Shown here piece after piece: positions 9,120 through 12,350 of a DNA stretch of 12,350 nucleotides. The position numbers and the translations under genes were made by a program. The stretch comes from Euperipatoides rowelli (Eukaryota > Onychophora > Udeonychophora > Euonychophora > Peripatopsidae): assembly GCA_003024985.2 (NCBI GenBank), contig PXIH01S0000160.1. One strand, given 5' to 3'. How positions within the stretch are numbered: position 1 is the stretch's first letter; each line of letters starts with the position of its first letter. The notes under the pieces were generated by a model. It searched no databases, was not told the DNA's origin, and worked only from the letters and a program-made list of their open reading frames with translations.

Positions 9120-9215
9120 AAACAAAATTAATGGAAAAACAGATAAGCAGATGAATGGACAGATAGATACAGATAGGTAGAAATATAGGCAAGTAGATAG
9201 CTGTATAGAGAGATA
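9120..9215 (+). repeat. Degenerate GATA simple repeat
   Basis: AGATAAGCAGATGAATGGACAGATAGATA-like words, then GATAGGTAGA and GTAGATAGC. It resembles the patch at 8300-8420 and the start of the tract near 11090. Confidence 0.7.
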
Positions 9216-9608
9216 GAGGTATACTAATTTATTCATATAAAAATATGCCAACGAATAACAATGTGAACAAATGAAAAAAATAATAAGAAGCTAAAATTAC
9301 ATAAACCAATAATTCATTAAAAAAGTAATTCTAAGATAAATAACATTATAGACAAATAATTTATATTATCTTTGAAGTGTATTTAGGCTATAACCTCTAT
9401 TTTATATTAGATAACATGATTGGTCAAATGTATATACTTGTTTAACATAAGAGTTTATAAACAACTTAAAAGAACCAAAAGATCTTTCTAAAATAAATTT
9501 GGATATATTATTCCATGATTGAATCTTCAGAATATTGAGTTCTTTCTATGTCTTTCTACTAGTAATGAGTATTTATGAGTTCTTTTATTTTTTCTATAAT
9601 TAATTTTA
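9216..9608. other. AT-rich spacer without a recognisable gene
   Basis: No open frame, RNA gene or repeat of note. It forms the left flank of the inverted-repeat element that follows. Confidence 0.5.
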
Positions 9609-9971
9609 AAAATTGAAGACCTGGGTGCAACACTGGGCTAACCCACAAACTTACAAAATATTAGTTTTCATTGGAAATGTAATGTTGGTGCTGCCCTCTA
9701 TTTTATTAATAGAGAGACTAAGCCACAACTAACTCATTATAGTTTTTACATACTATTACCAAAATACTCAACCTGAAACTAGCTTCTAGTTTTATGCAAC
9801 AATGGGCTAACCCACATGAAATAGGTGAACCAATAACAGCCTTACTTCTACTCATACAATACAAGATGGTACCCTTTAGCTACCACTATATGGACTGGTT
9901 TAAGCTTATGGGGATTTATTTATTGCTGTGAGAATCTGATTTTATTTAATTATTAGTAATAATAAAACAGA

Positions 9972-10271
9972 ATGTCTTCAAGAAAAGAAGTAGCTGAAAT
10001 ATTTGAAGATAGTGGCAGTGAATATCAGCCAAGCAGCTATACCAGTGACAATGAATCTACTATGAATGAAGAACCTAGTGATGTTGAGGTTAATGTTTCA
10101 AACCAAAATAATGAGCAATACCCTCAAAAAAGTAAAAAAAAAATAAGAAGTCCCACAAATTGGAAGTGTACAATTAGCAAAGTTAAAAGAAATAACAGCC
10201 TAGTGCCCATACAAAATATAGGGACAATAGAGGAACAGAATGAAAATGACATTATGGACTATGATGACTAA
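9972..10271 (+). CDS. 99-residue acidic/basic protein within the inverted-repeat element, possible truncated transposase N-terminus
   Basis: This is the only open frame in the window with ordinary protein composition. It starts MSSRKEVAEIFEDSG and its first ~60 residues are rich in Ser, Asp, Glu and Asn with little hydrophobic content, so probably disordered. Residues around 53-72 are basic (QKSKKKIRSPTNWKC, then KVKR), and the end is acidic (DIMDYDD). From memory, an acidic region followed by RxPxxWKxxxxKxxRxxx resembles the start of certain transposon-derived proteins of invertebrates; I cannot name the family reliably (Sola-type is one possibility). No catalytic residues are present, so it cannot be a complete transposase. 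The first ATG gives this start; the context ACAGAATGT is unremarkable. There are no membrane segments or signal peptide. It may be a leftover first exon, a short accessory DNA-binding protein, or chance. Confidence 0.55.
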   Translation: MSSRKEVAEIFEDSGSEYQPSSYTSDNESTMNEEPSDVEVNVSNQNNEQYPQKSKKKIRSPTNWKCTISKVKRNNSLVPIQNIGTIEEQNENDIMDYDD

Positions 10272-10711
10272 TCTGTATGGATTTGGTGAGGGAGGAGGTT
10301 ATTACTGCCAGTTATTATGTTTTTGATAAAGAAAAATAATGTTAGTGTGTATTTTGTTATTGCCCAGAGTTATACCATGTATTAGGTCGATGTTTTTAAA
10401 CACCCATTGTATTCATGGCATTAAAGTAAAATAAGACTATATTCAATGAATATAATGTTGGGGGTAATGTGAATAAGAGTGGTTTATGTTCAGAGCAACT
10501 GTGTTTAGGGTTACTAAAACTTTAGTTCTTCTAATCTCAACTATGAACAAAAAAAAAGGATAGCCCAGTGTTGCCCAAATATGTAAGCAAATATTATTTT
10601 GCATTTTTTTTTTTTTAATTTTTTTGTGGTGAAGGTGTTTTGTAGGCAAAAACTTATATAAATGTTTGGTTTAATGCTTCATTAGTTTCACATATAATAT
10701 GAGAATATTTA

Positions 10712-10740
10712 AATAAAGTTTGGTTTGATTTGAAAAAAAA
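10712..10740 (+). terminator. Candidate polyadenylation signal with A-tract
   Basis: AATAAA at 10712-10717 is followed by a GT/T-rich stretch and, 15 bases later, by eight A's (10733-10740). It lies downstream of the 99-codon ORF and inside the element's right inverted repeat, so it could end that transcript. In AT-rich DNA AATAAA is common, so the call rests mainly on position. Confidence 0.4.
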
Positions 10741-10835
10741 CTGTATTTTTGGTAACTGTTAAACTTTAGGTCTCAATTACTCATTTCTTAAATAAATGTG
10801 GGTTATCCCAGTGTTGCACCCAGGTCTTTAATTTT

Positions 10836-11089
10836 ATTTTTATTTCAATTAGAAATGATTTCTTTATAAAAAAAATAGTAAATGTAGTTTTTGCAACTTG
10901 TTTTTATAAGTTAGTTTTTTAAAGCCAAATTTTTTTTTTGTCAAACATCTAAAAAATTTATCATTTATTTCTATCAGATGAATTGTGGAATTGCAAAATG
11001 GTTGAACCATAATCCAAGATAGGTTGAAGATATTGATTATAAATAATCTCAAAACTATCAAGTCTGATGATGTTAATATTATTCTTAAT
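10836..11089. other. AT-rich spacer without a recognisable gene
   Basis: Right flank of the inverted-repeat element. The 87-codon minus-strand open frame at 10864-11127 is hydrophobic low-complexity translation of A/T runs and is not supported as a gene. Confidence 0.5.
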
Positions 11090-11227
11090 AAATACAGATA
11101 CAAGCAAGCAGATAGACAGTTAGGCAAACAAGTAAATTGATAGACAGACAGATAGAGAGGGAAGCAGGGATGGATGGATGGACAGAGAGATAGAGATAGG
11201 TAGTCAGATAGAGAGAGAGAGAGCTAA
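11090..11227 (+). repeat. GATA/GACA/GAGA simple repeat
   Basis: GATAGACAG, GACAGACAGATAGAGAGG, (GGAT)n near 11169-11180 and a (GA)n run at 11210-11222. It forms the left end of a composite satellite about 880 bases long. Confidence 0.85.
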
Positions 11228-11345
11228 ATCGATGGATCAATCTATCAATCAATCTATCGATCAATTTATCAATAGATCTATAAATCAATAAATCAATAGA
11301 TCATTTGACCTATCTATAGATTGATCGATCTATAGATCGATTAAG
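11228..11345. repeat. ATCAATCTATCGATC dyad-rich repeat
   Basis: Words ATCAATCT, TATCGATCAA, ATAGATCTATA, GATCGATC and CTATAGATCGATT alternate on both strands, so that short palindromes (AGATCT, ATCGAT, TCTATAGA, GATCTATAGATC) are densely packed. This separates the GATA tract from the purine tract on the same strand. Confidence 0.75.
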
Positions 11346-11800
11346 AGAGAGAGATTGAGAGGAAGATTGAGAGATCAAGAGAGGGAGAGATCGAGAAAGG
11401 GAGATCGAGAAATGGAGAGAGGGAGAGATCAAGAGCAGGAGAGATCGAGAGAAATCAAAAGATGGAGAGATCGAGAGAGAAAAATTGAGAGAGAGAGAGA
11501 GATCAAGAGTGAGAGAGATTGAGAAAACGTGAGAGATCAAGAGCAAGAGTGATCGAGAGCAAGAGAGCATGAGAAAGAGTGAGAGCCAGTGAGAGTGAGC
11601 ATGCATGAGTGAGCATGAAAGATCAAGTGTGATCAAGAGTGCAGCATGGGCACAGGCATGAGAGTGAGCGTGAGCAAGGGTGTGAGAAGAGTGAGAGCGA
11701 GCATGCATGTGAGAGCAAGCACAAGAGTGAGAGTGAGCTGGAGTGAGCTTGAGTGCAAGAGAAAGTGCAAGCAAGAGAGAGAATGAGCGAGAGATTGAGA
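11346..11800 (+). repeat. Purine-rich GAGAGATCGAGA / GAGTGAGC satellite
   Basis: The plus strand is almost all G and A with a single TC step per unit. GAGAGATCRAGAG words of 12-20 bases run to about 11560, then variants with GAGTGAGC, GAGCATGCATGAG and GTGCAAGCAAGAG to about 11790. The minus strand is correspondingly pyrimidine-rich and lacks stop codons, which produces a 269-codon frame (11310-12119) and an overlapping 138-codon frame (11623-12039). Both translate to Ser/Leu/Ile/His/Tyr strings without domain features and are not called as genes. Long homopurine tracts can form triplex DNA. Confidence 0.85.
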
Positions 11801-11853
11801 TATATAGAAAGAGAAAGAGATAGAGAGAAAGAGAAAGATAGAGATAAATAGAT

Positions 11854-11891
<38 letters not shown>

Positions 11892-11975
11892 GGAAGGATG
11901 GAAGGATGGATGGAGGGATGGATGGCTGGCGGGATGGATAGATGGATGGATAGAAGAGAGAGATAGATAGATAGG
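11801..11975 (+). repeat. GAGAAA, (GATA)n and (GGAT)n microsatellite
   Basis: A GAGAAAGA segment leads to an uninterrupted GATA run at about 11857-11891 (just under nine copies). A GGAT/GGAAGGAT run follows to about 11950, then a short GATA run. The pure GATA portion is the part most likely to vary in length between individuals. Confidence 0.9.
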
Positions 11976-12216
11976 TGAATTTGACCATTTTGTTATCCAA
12001 TCTAAGACCAATATGTAACAACTCAACAATGAACAACAAATATAATTTACAAAGTCAAAATGGAGAATACTAATCAAAGCAAGGAGAAGGAAATACAACT
12101 TACCCAAAAAATAACACATGGAACTATGTATTCTTTTACATGCTTCAACGGTTTTTAAAAATAACTTTTGGAACTTCCTCCACAGGGTGATTTTAATCTC
12201 GACTATTTGTTACTAT
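11976..12216. other. Unassigned DNA between the satellite and the second GGCTAC element
   Basis: No firm gene. On the minus strand a perfect donor-like GTAAGT (12103-12098) stands downstream of a stop-free stretch of about 35 codons that begins near 12207. A codon-like segment (KITLWRKFQK) lies in it, but no family is recognised and the upstream acceptor is weak. Confidence 0.4.
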
Positions 12217-12350
12217 GGCTACATTTTTTAAAAATGTCCGAGCTCGATCTCGGAAAAATTGTACACGTCACTGAGAACTAACAGAATATAAACAGAGAAG
12301 ACAGAGTCCGAGATTATTAAAATACGCTAACAGAGAAATAAAAGATGGGA
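12217..12350 (-). mobile_element. Second copy of the GGCTAC-ended transposon, truncated by the window edge
   Basis: It begins GGCTACATTTTTTAAAAATGTCCGAGC and matches the reverse complement of the right end of the 2901-3672 element. A block of 35 bases is identical: 12301-12335 here and 3561-3595 there in reverse complement. It is therefore the same family inserted in the opposite orientation. The stretch between the end and this block is more diverged, with indels. Both copies are preceded by CTAT, which may reflect target preference or an element end a few bases further out. The remainder continues beyond the window. Confidence 0.85.

Larger units (their letters stand above)
9609..10835 (+). 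mobile_element. 1.2-kb inverted-repeat element carrying one small intact ORF
   Basis: The 39-bp left end (9609-9647, containing AAGACCTGGGTGCAACACTG) and the reverse complement of 10797-10835 are identical at 37 of 39 positions. The core GCAACACTGGGCTAACCCACA is repeated inside: GCAACAATGGGCTAACCCACA at 9796-9816 in the left orientation, and TAGCCCAGTGTTGCCCAA at 10561-10577 in the right orientation. Each half therefore carries a terminal and a subterminal copy, a common layout for transposase-binding sites. The unit encloses a 99-codon ORF and an AATAAA. ATTTTA occurs at 9603-9608 and 10831-10836, but the exact boundary and target duplication are ambiguous. The high arm identity next to eroded neighbours suggests a younger insertion. 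It is too small for a full transposase, so probably a deletion derivative. Confidence 0.85.

Noticed and set aside
10864-11288. Two minus-strand ORFs of 87 and 67 codons
   Set aside because: The first is hydrophobic translation of A/T runs; the second is translation of the GATA/GAGA repeat. Neither has a family motif.
11310-12119. 269-codon minus-strand open frame (and a 138-codon frame overlapping it)
   Set aside because: The translation is almost entirely Ser/Leu/Ile/Tyr/His/Pro strings produced by GAGA, GATA and GGAT repeats. The pyrimidine-rich strand rarely forms stops, so length is not evidence of coding.
1-12350. CRISPR arrays, bacterial operons, rRNA or tRNA genes
   Set aside because: No regularly spaced identical repeats with unique spacers, no ribosome-binding sites before gene-length frames and no structured RNA core sequences were found; the content is animal-type repetitive DNA.

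Overview
This window looks like intergenic or intronic DNA from an AT-rich animal genome, most likely an invertebrate. By eye it is roughly 70% A+T. There is no compact gene layout, no tRNA or rRNA, long homopolymer runs, several mobile elements with terminal inverted repeats, animal-type mariner and LINE remnants, and long GATA/GAGA simple-sequence tracts. A mollusc would fit, but nothing here proves the phylum. I see no confirmed host protein-coding gene. Most longer open frames are accidents of transposons, of antisense strands, or of pyrimidine-rich repeats that cannot contain stop codons.

Layout. 1-800: the decayed catalytic domain of a mariner transposase, plus strand, with its 5' end outside the window. 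800-1610: AT-rich DNA with no gene seen. 1615-1875: an isolated CpG-richer island. 1880-2900: AT-rich DNA. 2901-3672: a complete 772-bp element with inverted repeats beginning GGCTAC; the end of a second copy of the same family, in the opposite orientation, lies at 12217-12350. 4130-4890: a broken LINE reverse transcriptase on the minus strand, truncated at its 5' side by a degenerate ~18-bp tandem repeat (4896-5073). 5820-6390: two clusters of palindromes built on GATCCTCATGGCA. 6470-6780 and 7620-8060: degenerate TCTATCAA/AATCAAT low-complexity DNA. 6926-7415: a 490-bp pogo/Tigger-type MITE between them. 8300-9215: two GATA-type patches flanking unassigned AT-rich DNA.

9609-10835: a 1.2-kb element with 39-bp inverted repeats (37/39 identical), extra subterminal copies of the repeat core, one intact 99-codon ORF and a downstream AATAAA. 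It is the most gene-like object in the window and the best candidate for something not yet described. 11090-11970: a mosaic of GATA, palindromic ATCGAT/GATC, purine-only GAGATCGAGA and GGAT repeats; the long minus-strand ORFs across it are low-complexity artefacts.

The window is therefore best read as a graveyard of at least five unrelated mobile-element families (mariner, LINE, pogo-like MITE, a GGCTAC-ended DNA transposon, and the 39-bp TIR element), with short palindromic repeats and simple satellites. No pathway or operon is present. Family assignments rest on motifs recognised by eye and on terminal-repeat structure, not on a database search.
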